Shown in pieces: positions 20,442 through 27,711 of a DNA stretch of 64,000 nucleotides. The position numbers and the translations under genes were made by a program. This DNA comes from Goleter apudmare HA4340-LM2 (GTDB lineage Bacteria; Cyanobacteriota; Cyanobacteriia; Cyanobacteriales; Nostocaceae), in the NCBI GenBank assembly GCA_019359495.1, contig JAHHHF010000082.1:62001-126000 (forward strand), in the 5' to 3' direction. Every line of letters begins with the position of its first letter. Within the stretch, counting starts at the first letter, position 1. The notes below the pieces were generated by a model, which was not told the DNA's origin, made no database searches, and saw only the letters and a list, made by a program, of their open reading frames with translations.

Positions 20442-20748
20442 TTACTTAATAGCAGATTCTTCAGATAGTCGCAGCAAAGCCTTCTCTACTTGCGGAGAGA
20501 GTCCTAAAGTCCCAGAACGCAGATGTAAGTCGCGCTGAGGAAAGGGGATTTCTATGTGTCGCTTGCATAAAACTTCGTAGATAGAAAAGTATAAATCACT
20601 CTTGATTACAAACTGTTTGTGAGGTTCTGCTGTCTACACCAGCAACTCAAAATTGAGAGCACTATCACCGAAACCTTTTAAAGAATACTTGGGGAGGAGG
20701 TGCATCTAAAACATTGGGTTGATGGAAAATCATATTTTTTGGAGTAAC
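20442..20748 (-). pseudogene. Decayed C-terminal remnant of an MscS-type mechanosensitive channel
   Basis: Reading the minus strand gives HQPNVLDAPPPQVFFK, then after one extra A in an A-run (plus-strand TTTT at 20676-20679) GFGDSALNFELLV, then a TAG at 20634-20636 where relatives have Trp, then TAEPHKQFVIKSDLYFSIYE and IEIPFPQRDLHLRSG before a normal TAA. This is the conserved C-terminal cytoplasmic part of MscS. The membrane part is not recognisable upstream. One frameshift plus one nonsense codon make it a pseudogene; both lesions are small, so decay looks fairly recent for this part. Confidence 0.85.
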
Positions 20749-21170
20749 TTTACCTCAAGTCGAATTGAAATATTGGTAGGGGGGAATTTGAAACCCCGAT
20801 ACCGACTTAACTCGACTTTATCCAAAATTGAGAACTTGGTTTTCTTTATCTGCCAAAAACCCTAGCTGTTGGCGAATACTTTTTCCATGTCTAATTATCG
20901 ATGAAATCCAAAAAGTAAAACACCTGTTCTACAAAGGTTTTAGCGATAGCGGTAAGCGAAGCTATGCCGAAGGCTGATCGCTATCACTGAGATGAGCGCG
21001 ATCACGTTTTCTTCAAGAACTGTTGGTATATTCTGGGAGTGGTATGTTTCTGGTGTTGCAGGTGATAGATGTATTAAGCTGTAGCTGTTATCCCCGATGA
21101 TTTTCCCACCCTAAGTCAAGAAATTGAGTGTCAGAAAGATTGAGTGATAATTTCAGATAGGTAATTTGTT
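20749..21170. other. Gene-free region upstream of the universal stress gene
   Basis: No credible coding frame. The left part may be further eroded MscS sequence. Around 20940-20990 there is an inverted arrangement (AGCGATAGCG ... GATCGCTATC) with AAGCGAAGCTATGCC between the arms, resembling a dispersed cyanobacterial repeat. Confidence 0.5.
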
Positions 21171-22025
21171 ATGTTTGCAAAAGTTTTAATCTGTACAGAT
21201 TTTGCTGATGGTTTGCATCGTTTGGGGCATTTTGTTTCTAGTCTAGCAGTTGGAGGAATAAAGCAAATTGTTTTCTTGCATACTGTTCCTCTATGGGAAA
21301 AAGGCATTATTCCGCGAGTCGATACTGAGAAAGTAGAACAGGCTAAAACTCTATTAGCAGAAGCAGTTGGTGAAAATCTTGCAGATGTCACAGTCAAAAT
21401 AGAAGTGCAATCAGGTAAGCCAGTTGAGACAATTCTCAAAGTTGCCCAAAGCTATCAATCTGAATTAATTGTGCTGGGTTCTCAAAGTCATTCGTTACTG
21501 ACGGATAAGCTAATGGGTGGTAGTACGATGGCTGAGTTGTCTAGCCGATCGCCTATCCCTTTACTAATCCTACGTCCACAGTTAATCTCTGCTTATACGT
21601 CTGAGGAATTAACACTGCGTTGTCAGCATCTATTTCGTTTTTTGCTAATTCCTTACGACGGGAGCGAAGTTGCTAATTATCTGGTACAAAAGGTAAAACA
21701 GCAGGCTGAAAAACAGTCTGGGAGTTGTTTAGAACAATGCGTGCTTTGCTGGATTGTGAAAGATTTGAAAGATTCCCAAGCTAGAGAGACTTTATCTCAG
21801 GTTCAAGCTGATTTAGAAACGGCAAATTTGCAAGTTGAGATAGACATCCGCAAAGGACAGCCAGTCGTGGAATTGTTAGAGGCAGCTAAAATAATTGATA
21901 TTAGTGCGATCGCCGTGTCTTCAGGAACTATGGGCACATTTCGTGAGTGGCTTGTTTCTAGTTTTGCAGGCGAGATATTAAGCCGTAGCTGGCATCCTGT
22001 GTTATTTTTCCCACCCCAACGCTAG
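21171..22025 (+). CDS. Tandem universal stress protein (two UspA domains)
   Basis: A 284-residue protein with two UspA-like domains (about 1-140 and 155-284). The first has VLICTDFADG at the start and a nucleotide-binding-type stretch LIVLGSQSHSLLTDKLMGGS near its end. The second starts FLLIPYDGSEVAN and ends with AVSSGTMGTFREWLVSSFAG, in which the first Gly of the ATP loop is less conserved. Such tandem proteins respond to stress or starvation in many bacteria. No partner gene is beside it. Confidence 0.88.
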   Translation: MFAKVLICTDFADGLHRLGHFVSSLAVGGIKQIVFLHTVPLWEKGIIPRVDTEKVEQAKTLLAEAVGENLADVTVKIEVQSGKPVETILKVAQSYQSELIVLGSQSHSLLTDKLMGGSTMAELSSRSPIPLLILRPQLISAYTSEELTLRCQHLFRFLLIPYDGSEVANYLVQKVKQQAEKQSGSCLEQCVLCWIVKDLKDSQARETLSQVQADLETANLQVEIDIRKGQPVVELLEAAKIIDISAIAVSSGTMGTFREWLVSSFAGEILSRSWHPVLFFPPQR

Positions 22026-22109
22026 GAAATGTCCTATTGTTTCTTTGAATTATCATAAAAAAATTCTCCCTAGTCCCAGAATCAACTAAGATTCAATCAT
22101 TAAAAAAAA

Positions 22110-22149
22110 GGGAAGTTTTGCTAGTCATCACTCTTAAGTGAAACTTCCC
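22110..22149 (-). terminator. Hairpin with U-tract at the end of a small minus-strand ORF
   Basis: Plus-strand GGGAAGTTT (22110-22118) pairs with AAACTTCCC (22141-22149). On the minus strand the second arm is followed directly by eight T. The stop codon of the 74-codon ORF lies inside the loop. The arrangement supports real transcription from the right. Confidence 0.65.
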
Positions 22150-22345
22150 TAACATTTTGCATTAAAGATGACAAGTCGATAATTTTTAGCCACATTTTTT
22201 TCTCCAGATAGCTGTCTTTAATACTGCAATATTTTTGCAGGTTATCTACACTGGAAGTGTTACCTCCTGGAGTATAGGAGCTTGTAATCACTGCTTGTAG
22301 AAACCGGTAAGAGAAGACAATAACTTTTCCTTCCTCTACAACCAT
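22121..22345 (-). CDS. Small hypothetical protein (74 aa)
   Basis: Not recognised. The frame encodes MVVEEGKVIVFSYRFLQAVI and ends EVSLKSDD. The only support beyond an open frame is the terminator-like hairpin with a T8 tail around its stop codon, and its position in an otherwise empty gap between the stress gene and cp12. No clear ribosome-binding site precedes the ATG. It could instead be the coding-looking part of a small RNA. Confidence 0.45.
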   Translation of the reverse strand: MVVEEGKVIVFSYRFLQAVITSSYTPGGNTSSVDNLQKYCSIKDSYLEKKMWLKIIDLSSLMQNVREVSLKSDD

Positions 22346-22417
22346 TTCTATACCTATGACAAAAGTAATTTTGCAATAGGTTGATTTTCTATATCAGTAC
22401 AAAAAGGTAAAAGTATC

Positions 22418-22696
22418 ATGCAGAAAACCTTAGAAGTCGTTCAGGCTGCTGTTACCGCCGATCAAAATGGCATTAAAACTCTAGAACAAGCCATTGTCGA
22501 AGCCATTACCGAAGCCCGCACTACCTGCGATTTAAACGGCAATAATTCTGCTGATTGTGCTGTTGCTTGGGATATTGTGGAAGAATTGCAAGCTGAAAAA
22601 ACCCATCAGCAGCAAGCAAAACAACGCAAAACCTCTCTAGAAAGCTACTGTGAACAGCATCCAGAAGCGATAGAGTGTTTGATCTACGACGTTTAA
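22418..22696 (+). CDS. cp12: CP12-like Calvin-cycle regulator
   Basis: CP12 is an intrinsically disordered redox switch that ties GAPDH to phosphoribulokinase in the dark. This 92-residue protein has both redox Cys pairs: TCDLNGNNSADCAVAWD and YCEQHPEAIEC, plus the signature AWDIVEELQAEK. Two features are atypical. The N-terminus has about 20 residues more than the short canonical form, and the tail ends IYDV instead of the usual acidic Y-D/E-D/N end that enters the GAPDH active site. It is a CP12 by motif; whether it controls the usual complex or is a stress-type variant is open. A bidirectional terminator follows. Confidence 0.87.
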   Translation: MQKTLEVVQAAVTADQNGIKTLEQAIVEAITEARTTCDLNGNNSADCAVAWDIVEELQAEKTHQQQAKQRKTSLESYCEQHPEAIECLIYDV

Positions 22697-22742
22697 GCGG
22701 ATTTCTTGAAGAGCACTACCGTGAAATTATAAATGAACAGTA

Positions 22743-22769
22743 GGGGCAAACGAAATGGTTGTTTGCCCC
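22743..22769. terminator. Bidirectional terminator between cp12 and a DUF29 gene
   Basis: GGGGCAAAC (22743-22751) and GTTTGCCCC (22761-22769) form a 9-bp stem in the gap between two convergent genes. Flanking bases (TA outside the stem) extend it. The T-tracts are weak. Confidence 0.7.
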
Positions 22770-22792
22770 CTATTTACTCAGATTCTGCACTT

Positions 22793-23242
22793 TCAATCAG
22801 GTAAAAATTCGCTATCTATTATCTGTTGAGCAGTAAATGGACATTGTTGAGGAAAAATATCAGGTGATAAGCCAGTTTCTGTAACCGCCCAATCTAAAGC
22901 TGGAAGATAACAATCTGGTAAAACTATCTCATAATATTTCTTTGATCTGGGATGTTTAAGAATAGATTTATTAATGCGGCGACGATGTTCTTTAATACTG
23001 GCTCGCCAACTTCCTGATCGATAATCTGGCTGATATTGCCATTTGAGTAAATGAGCTAAGACAACAATTAAATTATTTTCTAAAGCATCTTTTAAACTAC
23101 CACCCATCTCTGCTATTTCTTCTAGTAATAAATCAATATCTATATCATCAAAATTACGTTGTCGTAACTGGTGGATTGTTGATTCCAGCCATAATTCATA
23201 ATCTTGTTCATAAAGAGACGATAAATTGAATTGATTACTCAT
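22793..23242 (-). CDS. DUF29 family protein
   Basis: A 149-residue DUF29 protein, a family very abundant in cyanobacteria and of unknown function. Typical blocks are LYEQDYELWLESTIHQLRQR, DIDLLLEEIAEMGGSLKDAL, LAHLLKWQYQPDYRSGSWRA and the C-terminal YEIVLPDCYLPALDWAVTE. It is read on the same strand as tlyA, immediately downstream of it, and may be in the same transcript. Confidence 0.88.
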   Translation of the reverse strand: MSNQFNLSSLYEQDYELWLESTIHQLRQRNFDDIDIDLLLEEIAEMGGSLKDALENNLIVVLAHLLKWQYQPDYRSGSWRASIKEHRRRINKSILKHPRSKKYYEIVLPDCYLPALDWAVTETGLSPDIFPQQCPFTAQQIIDSEFLPD

Positions 23243-23272
23243 TTCCTTTCTAGTCTCCTACTGGGTGAAATA

Positions 23273-24091
23273 TTATTTTGCCGCAAAAAACTTAATTACT
23301 TGCTGCGTTATTTGGGCGATCGCCACTAAATCTAGTGGTGGTGTCTCACTATCCATCCCCAACCACAAAAGATACTCGATATTACCAGCCGGCCCAGTAA
23401 TCGGCGACCAAGTTAAGCCTTTGTACTTCCATCCTAAAGCTTGCGCTGCTTGCAAAACTTGGAAAATCGCTTCTGCTTGGTCGTCAGGATCTCGCACCAC
23501 GCCTTTTTTTCCTACACGCAACTTCCCGACTTCAAACTGTGGCTTTACCAACAACACCGCTTCACGGGGAGGTTGAGTCAGTTGCCACAAAGCGGGCAAA
23601 ATTTTAGTTAAAGAAATAAATGACACATCTACCACTGCCAAATCAGGGATAGAGTCCCCCTCAGCATACAACTGCTCTGGCGTGAGTTGCCGTAAATTGG
23701 TGCGTTCTCGCAAAACCACCCGCGCATCATTTCGCAACCGCCAGTCCACCTGTCCGTAACCGACATCAATCCCGTAAACTTGTTTGGCGCCGGCTTGTAG
23801 CAAACAATCAGTAAAGCCACCCGTAGAAATGCCACCATCGAGACAAATACGCCCTGCTACAGGTATTGCAAAGATTTCTATAGATTTAGCAAGTTTTTCC
23901 CCACCACGAGAAACAAAGCGCGATCGCTCTTTAATCTTGATTTCAGACGCCACATCAACTTCCGTCCCAGCCTTATCAATTACCATTCGATTCACACTCA
24001 CCTCTCCCGCCTGAATCAGTCGTTGTGCTAAGGCGCGAGACCCGCATAAACCCAGTTCTACTAATAGGGTATCCAGTCGTTGTTTAGGCAA
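23273..24091 (-). CDS. tlyA: TlyA-family rRNA 2'-O-methyltransferase
   Basis: A 272-residue protein with an N-terminal S4 RNA-binding domain (RLDTLLVELGLCGSRALAQR, about 1-60) and an FtsJ/RrmJ-type Rossmann methyltransferase domain. The SAM site is CLDGGISTGGFTDCLLQAGA, and the K-D-K-like residues are seen in LLVKPQFE. In other bacteria TlyA methylates 16S and/or 23S rRNA. The start is a TTG that follows the upstream gene's TAA with no gap (TAATTG), which suggests translational coupling. Confidence 0.9.
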   Translation of the reverse strand: MPKQRLDTLLVELGLCGSRALAQRLIQAGEVSVNRMVIDKAGTEVDVASEIKIKERSRFVSRGGEKLAKSIEIFAIPVAGRICLDGGISTGGFTDCLLQAGAKQVYGIDVGYGQVDWRLRNDARVVLRERTNLRQLTPEQLYAEGDSIPDLAVVDVSFISLTKILPALWQLTQPPREAVLLVKPQFEVGKLRVGKKGVVRDPDDQAEAIFQVLQAAQALGWKYKGLTWSPITGPAGNIEYLLWLGMDSETPPLDLVAIAQITQQVIKFFAAK

Positions 24092-24526
24092 TTAATTTGG
24101 CTCTCCTGGCAAGATTAAAGTCATACCATGATTGATAATATCTTCGCGGTTAACTAAATTTTCTAATTCTTCTGGTTCATAACGACCTTCTTCTACTTCT
24201 AGGGAAGCTTCATCAATGGCGTTTAAATAGGCTTCTGCTAAGATTTCTAACAATTCTTCTGGCGTTAGGTAATAACCTCCAGCTTTACGGCGCTTGTTTT
24301 CCCTCTGAATTTCCCTAACAGAATTCCGGATTGAAACCTCCCAAGAACGAGTTGTACGATTTTCGGCTTGTTGTTTAATCAAATGCAACAGCATAATTAC
24401 TGCATAGCTACGAATCGTCTTGATAATGTCATTGCGGCTCATTTCCTCTAATTCTGTTACTATCACCATTGCCCCTTGAATATCGCCTTTCAGAAGCAAG
24501 TCTTTCAGGGTTAATAATTCTTCCAT
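24092..24526 (-). CDS. DUF29-like protein upstream of tlyA
   Basis: A 144-residue helical protein from ATG 24526; an upstream TTG would add eight residues. Blocks LKDLLLKGDIQGAMVIVTEL, IKTIRSYAVIMLLHLIKQQA and TTRSWEVSIRNSVREIQREN match a DUF29 subgroup common in cyanobacteria. No catalytic motif is known. The stop codon touches the start of tlyA, so the two are likely co-translated; whether the link is functional is unclear. Confidence 0.72.
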   Translation of the reverse strand: MEELLTLKDLLLKGDIQGAMVIVTELEEMSRNDIIKTIRSYAVIMLLHLIKQQAENRTTRSWEVSIRNSVREIQRENKRRKAGGYYLTPEELLEILAEAYLNAIDEASLEVEEGRYEPEELENLVNREDIINHGMTLILPGEPN

Positions 24527-24663
24527 AATCAGCGCCTCAATCGTCGGCAACTTCTATTGTGGCGGATCTGGAGCGATCGCGGTTGGTTGCAAATCATGAA
24601 GACTGACACAAGATACTGGTTTTAAGGGCAAAATCTTCAAATTCGGTATCTCACTCACAAAAA

Positions 24664-24697
24664 AGCGATCGCCCTAAAAAATTAATAGGCGATCGCT
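24664..24697 (-). terminator. Terminator of apcF built from two HIP1 octamers
   Basis: AGCGATCGCC (24664-24673) pairs with GGCGATCGCT (24688-24697). On the minus strand the last arm runs into six T. It lies 25 bp after the apcF stop. Both arms contain the HIP1 octamer GCGATCGC. Confidence 0.8.
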
Positions 24698-24721
24698 ACA
24701 GTTTATTATCGTTATTTTTGA

Positions 24722-25231
24722 CTAAATATCAATCTCGCTCAACTCACGAGTTATGTGATCAAACGGCTCATCCACAAAGGCAGTATTCACTAAACCTGCT
24801 GCTGCTATTTGTTCCTTAACCAAATCCTTCATGATCTGAACACCGCGAACCGTCGGACTAATAGGTACTCCCAAAGAATTGTAAGTTTCCCGTAAGCCTT
24901 GTAGTACTCGTTCATCCAACACGTTTGTGTTACCAGCAACTAGCGCATAAGTAGCATAGCGCAAGTAATAGTCCATATCCCGCAGACAAGCCGCATAACG
25001 ACGAGTCGTGTAAGCATTGCCACCAGGGCGAATCAACTCTGGTAATTCTTCAAACAATTTTAAACCAGCCTGCTTAACAATTCCAGCCGCATTGGAATTG
25101 ATTGCCGCCGCCGCTTGGACTCGAGATGTGCCACTTTCAAAATAGGATTTGAGGCTGTCGAGCGCATTCCGGTCAAAATACCGTCCGGCTACGTCATAAT
25201 TCTTAATTAAACTTGTTACTGCATCGCGCAT
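24722..25231 (-). CDS. apcF: Allophycocyanin beta-18 subunit (phycobilisome core)
   Basis: A 169-residue phycobiliprotein of the phycobilisome core, where ApcF pairs in the terminal-emitter trimers that pass energy to the photosystems. It opens MRDAVTSLIKNYDVAGRYFD and has PELIRPGGNAYTTRRYAACL. The Cys in AACLRDMDYYLRYATYAL should carry phycocyanobilin. The ATG at 25231 has AGAAGG just upstream and gives the family's exact usual length; an in-frame TTG upstream is unlikely. The sequence fits ApcF better than ApcB or CpcB. It is divergent from glnA. Confidence 0.95.
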   Translation of the reverse strand: MRDAVTSLIKNYDVAGRYFDRNALDSLKSYFESGTSRVQAAAAINSNAAGIVKQAGLKLFEELPELIRPGGNAYTTRRYAACLRDMDYYLRYATYALVAGNTNVLDERVLQGLRETYNSLGVPISPTVRGVQIMKDLVKEQIAAAGLVNTAFVDEPFDHITRELSEIDI

Positions 25232-25246
25232 TCCTTCTTCTCCCAA

Positions 25247-25587
25247 TCATTACTATCTATGGTTTGATATTTATTTAACTGCTTTTATGCACAGCTATTT
25301 TTTGCGCCGCGTAAAATAGATTCGGCACAAAAACAATCTATCCGCTACTTAAGGATTCTATGCCAAAGTTGACCCTTATGAGACGATTTTTCGAGTTTTG
25401 TGTACCCAGCCGAGAAAGGTTAACATAACCTGTAAACCGGATAATCTGTAACAAAAGCTACAAAATTCTTTATTCTCATATCTTTACCATATTCCAGGTG
25501 TGTCACAATTGGGTTCAGCTCAGCAGGGTCAGCATGGCTTGGCAGATTCTAGTTCGACTTTAGTTAATTGTCAGAGAAGGAGTAACA
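25247..25587. other. apcF-glnA divergent regulatory region
   Basis: A 340-bp region with no coding frame. It holds the NtcA-type glnA promoter (annotated separately) and must hold the apcF promoter in its left half, for which no clear boxes could be assigned. Confidence 0.7.
25448..25490 (+). promoter_or_regulatory. NtcA-activated promoter of glnA
   Basis: A perfect NtcA half-palindrome GTA-ACAAAAGC-TAC lies at 25448-25461. A TAN3T -10 box (TACCAT, 25485-25490) begins 23 bases after it. That is the spacing of class II NtcA-activated promoters, in which NtcA replaces the -35 box. The start point would be near 25496, about 90 bases before the glnA ATG. Confidence 0.85.
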
Positions 25588-27003
25588 ATGACAACCCCAC
25601 AAGAAGTCTTGAAAAGAATTCAAGATGAGAAAATTGAGCTGATTGATCTTAAATTCATCGATACAGTAGGCACATGGCAGCACCTCACCGTCTACCAAAA
25701 CCAAATCGATGAAACTTCCTTCACTGATGGCGTACCTTTCGATGGTTCCAGTATCCGGGGTTGGAAAGCGATCAACGAATCGGACATGACAATGGTTCTC
25801 GATCCCAACACTACCTGGATCGACCCATTCGCAAAAGAGCCAACTCTAAGCATAACTTGTAGCATTAAAGAACCCCGTACAGGTGAATGGTATAACCGTT
25901 GCCCACGGGTAATTGCTCAAAAAGCAGTAGATTATCTAGTCTCTACTGGCATTGGTGACACAGCTTTCTTTGGCCCGGAAGCTGAGTTTTTCATCTTCGA
26001 TAGCGCCCGCTTTGCACAAAATGCCAATGAAGGCTATTACTTCTTAGACTCTGTAGAAGGTGCTTGGAATTCCGGTAAAGATGAAGGCCCCAACCTAGCT
26101 TACAAACCACGCTTCAAAGAAGGTTACTTCCCAGTTGCACCAACGGATTCTTTCCAAGATATCCGTACAGAAATGCTGTTAACAATGGCGAAATTAGGTG
26201 TACCCATTGAAAAGCACCACCATGAAGTTGCTACTGGTGGTCAGTGTGAATTAGGTTTCCGCTTTGGTAAGTTAATCGAAGCGGCTGACTGGCTCATGAT
26301 TTACAAATACGTCATCAAAAACGTGGCGAAGAAATACGGACAAACCGTCACCTTCATGCCCAAACCACTATTTGGTGACAATGGTTCTGGGATGCACACC
26401 CACCAGTCTATCTGGAAAGATGGCAAGCCCCTGTTTGCAGGCGATAAGTATGCTGGTTTGAGTGATATGGCATTGTATTACATTGGTGGCATTCTCAAGC
26501 ACGCACCAGCCTTACTGGCAATCACCAACCCCAGCACTAACTCCTACAAGCGTCTAGTACCTGGTTATGAAGCCCCAGTTAACTTAGCTTATTCCCAAGG
26601 TAATCGTTCTGCTTCTGTGCGGATTCCGCTTTCTGGAACTAACCCCAAAGCCAAGCGGTTAGAGTTCCGTTGTCCCGATGCTACTTCTAACCCCTACTTG
26701 GCATTTGCTGCCATGCTTTGTGCTGGTATTGATGGTATCAAAAACAAGATCGATCCGGGTGAACCCTTAGATAAGAATATCTACGAACTCTCTCCAGAAG
26801 AATTGGCGAAGGTTCCTTCCACTCCTGGTTCTCTGGAACTAGCTTTGGAAGCACTGGAACATGACCACACTTTCTTAACCTCTACTGGCGTGTTCACAGA
26901 AGACTTTATCGAAAATTGGATTGATTACAAACTGGCTAACGAAGTTAAACAGTTACAACTGCGCCCTCATCCCTATGAATTCCTCCTCTATTACGATGCT
27001 TAA
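25588..27003 (+). CDS. glnA: Type I glutamine synthetase
   Basis: Makes glutamine from glutamate, ammonium and ATP: the entry point of nitrogen assimilation. At 471 residues it is a full-length GSI. Family landmarks: [28 protein letters not shown] (metal-binding Glu), [35 protein letters not shown] and [21 protein letters not shown] good ribosome-binding site (AGAAGGAG) precedes the ATG. In this clade the enzyme is controlled by small inactivating factors; one, gifA, lies convergent just downstream. Confidence 0.98.
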   Translation: MTTPQEVLKRIQDEKIELIDLKFIDTVGTWQHLTVYQNQIDETSFTDGVPFDGSSIRGWKAINESDMTMVLDPNTTWIDPFAKEPTLSITCSIKEPRTGEWYNRCPRVIAQKAVDYLVSTGIGDTAFFGPEAEFFIFDSARFAQNANEGYYFLDSVEGAWNSGKDEGPNLAYKPRFKEGYFPVAPTDSFQDIRTEMLLTMAKLGVPIEKHHHEVATGGQCELGFRFGKLIEAADWLMIYKYVIKNVAKKYGQTVTFMPKPLFGDNGSGMHTHQSIWKDGKPLFAGDKYAGLSDMALYYIGGILKHAPALLAITNPSTNSYKRLVPGYEAPVNLAYSQGNRSASVRIPLSGTNPKAKRLEFRCPDATSNPYLAFAAMLCAGIDGIKNKIDPGEPLDKNIYELSPEELAKVPSTPGSLELALEALEHDHTFLTSTGVFTEDFIENWIDYKLANEVKQLQLRPHPYEFLLYYDA

Positions 27004-27040
27004 TGTTTAATTAAGAGCCGTATTTGAGCACATAACTTTT

Positions 27041-27064
27041 GCCACCCTGTGGGGTGGCTTTTTT
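27041..27064 (+). terminator. Intrinsic terminator of glnA
   Basis: GCCACCC and GGGTGGC form a 7-bp GC-rich stem followed by TTTTTT, 38 bases after the glnA stop. A textbook rho-independent terminator between the two convergent genes. Confidence 0.92.
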
Positions 27065-27163
27065 ATGGCTGTTATCGGTGGTGTGTGTCATTAATTTTGA
27101 AACTTTTGGCAGTAAGCACTGAAGCACTTACTGCCAACTTAACAGAAATTTTGATATTCACCA

Positions 27164-27364
27164 CTAGCTCATAGCAGCGTGGCTACTTCCATAAATCATG
27201 CGTGTAGTAGGATCAATCTTCCCTTGAGTCGGGTTCCAGTAACGAGATACTTCTTCGGGAAGACCGAGTTCTTGTGCAGCACGCATCAACATCGATTGTT
27301 GACGATTCTTAACTTGCTGATACTGACGCATCATGATTGCACGAGATTTATCTTGAATAGACAT
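27164..27364 (-). CDS. gifA: Glutamine synthetase inactivating factor (IF7 type)
   Basis: A small basic protein that binds and shuts down glutamine synthetase when ammonium is plentiful. The 66-residue product starts MSIQDKSRAIMMRQYQQVKN. Arg8, Arg21 and Arg28, the positions shown in the Anabaena factor to be needed for binding, are all present. The ATG at 27364 is chosen over the longer frame because GGGAGGA lies 8 bases upstream and the length fits IF7. Convergent with glnA. Confidence 0.93.
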   Translation of the reverse strand: MSIQDKSRAIMMRQYQQVKNRQQSMLMRAAQELGLPEEVSRYWNPTQGKIDPTTRMIYGSSHAAMS

Positions 27365-27711
27365 AACACTGTCCTCCCTAATTTTTAACTTAATATATTG
27401 TTTTTTCCTCACATTAATAATATAACACCCAAGTCTGTAACATTGACTACAAAATAGCAAGATTTAATAAAAATTAATATTTTTCTATTTGTATGGAGTG
27501 GGAAATGGAGAATGGACAATGAGTAAAGGTCAGAAAGTTCAGCATGAGACACACCTATCCCAAGCTTGATCTTTGGTTCGTGACAATTATTTACATTTGC
27601 CAAGACAGAGTTACGAAACCCTGATGAAGTTAAGGTTTTATACGAAAAGCCGATAGCATCCGAAAATAGTCATATCGAGGATAAGTACAAAATTCTACTA
27701 GGAATCTGCTT
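27365..27711. other. gifA-antiporter intergenic region
   Basis: Holds the gifA promoter with its NtcA site on the left. The right part, about 27480-27540, has weak tandem-like text (GAAATGGAGAATGGACAATGAG). An open frame on the minus strand at 27409-27603 overlaps the gifA promoter and is not credible. Confidence 0.6.
27419..27450 (-). promoter_or_regulatory. NtcA-repressed promoter of gifA
   Basis: A perfect NtcA motif GTA-ACATTGAC-TAC is at 27437-27450. On the minus strand a -10-like TATATT (27424-27419) begins only 12 bases after it, so NtcA would sit over the -35 region and block polymerase. This matches the known NtcA repression of gif genes and is the reverse of the glnA arrangement. 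Confidence 0.8.

Noticed and set aside
27409-27603. 64-codon minus-strand frame upstream of gifA
   Set aside because: Overlaps the NtcA site and promoter of gifA, has no ribosome-binding site and no recognisable protein.
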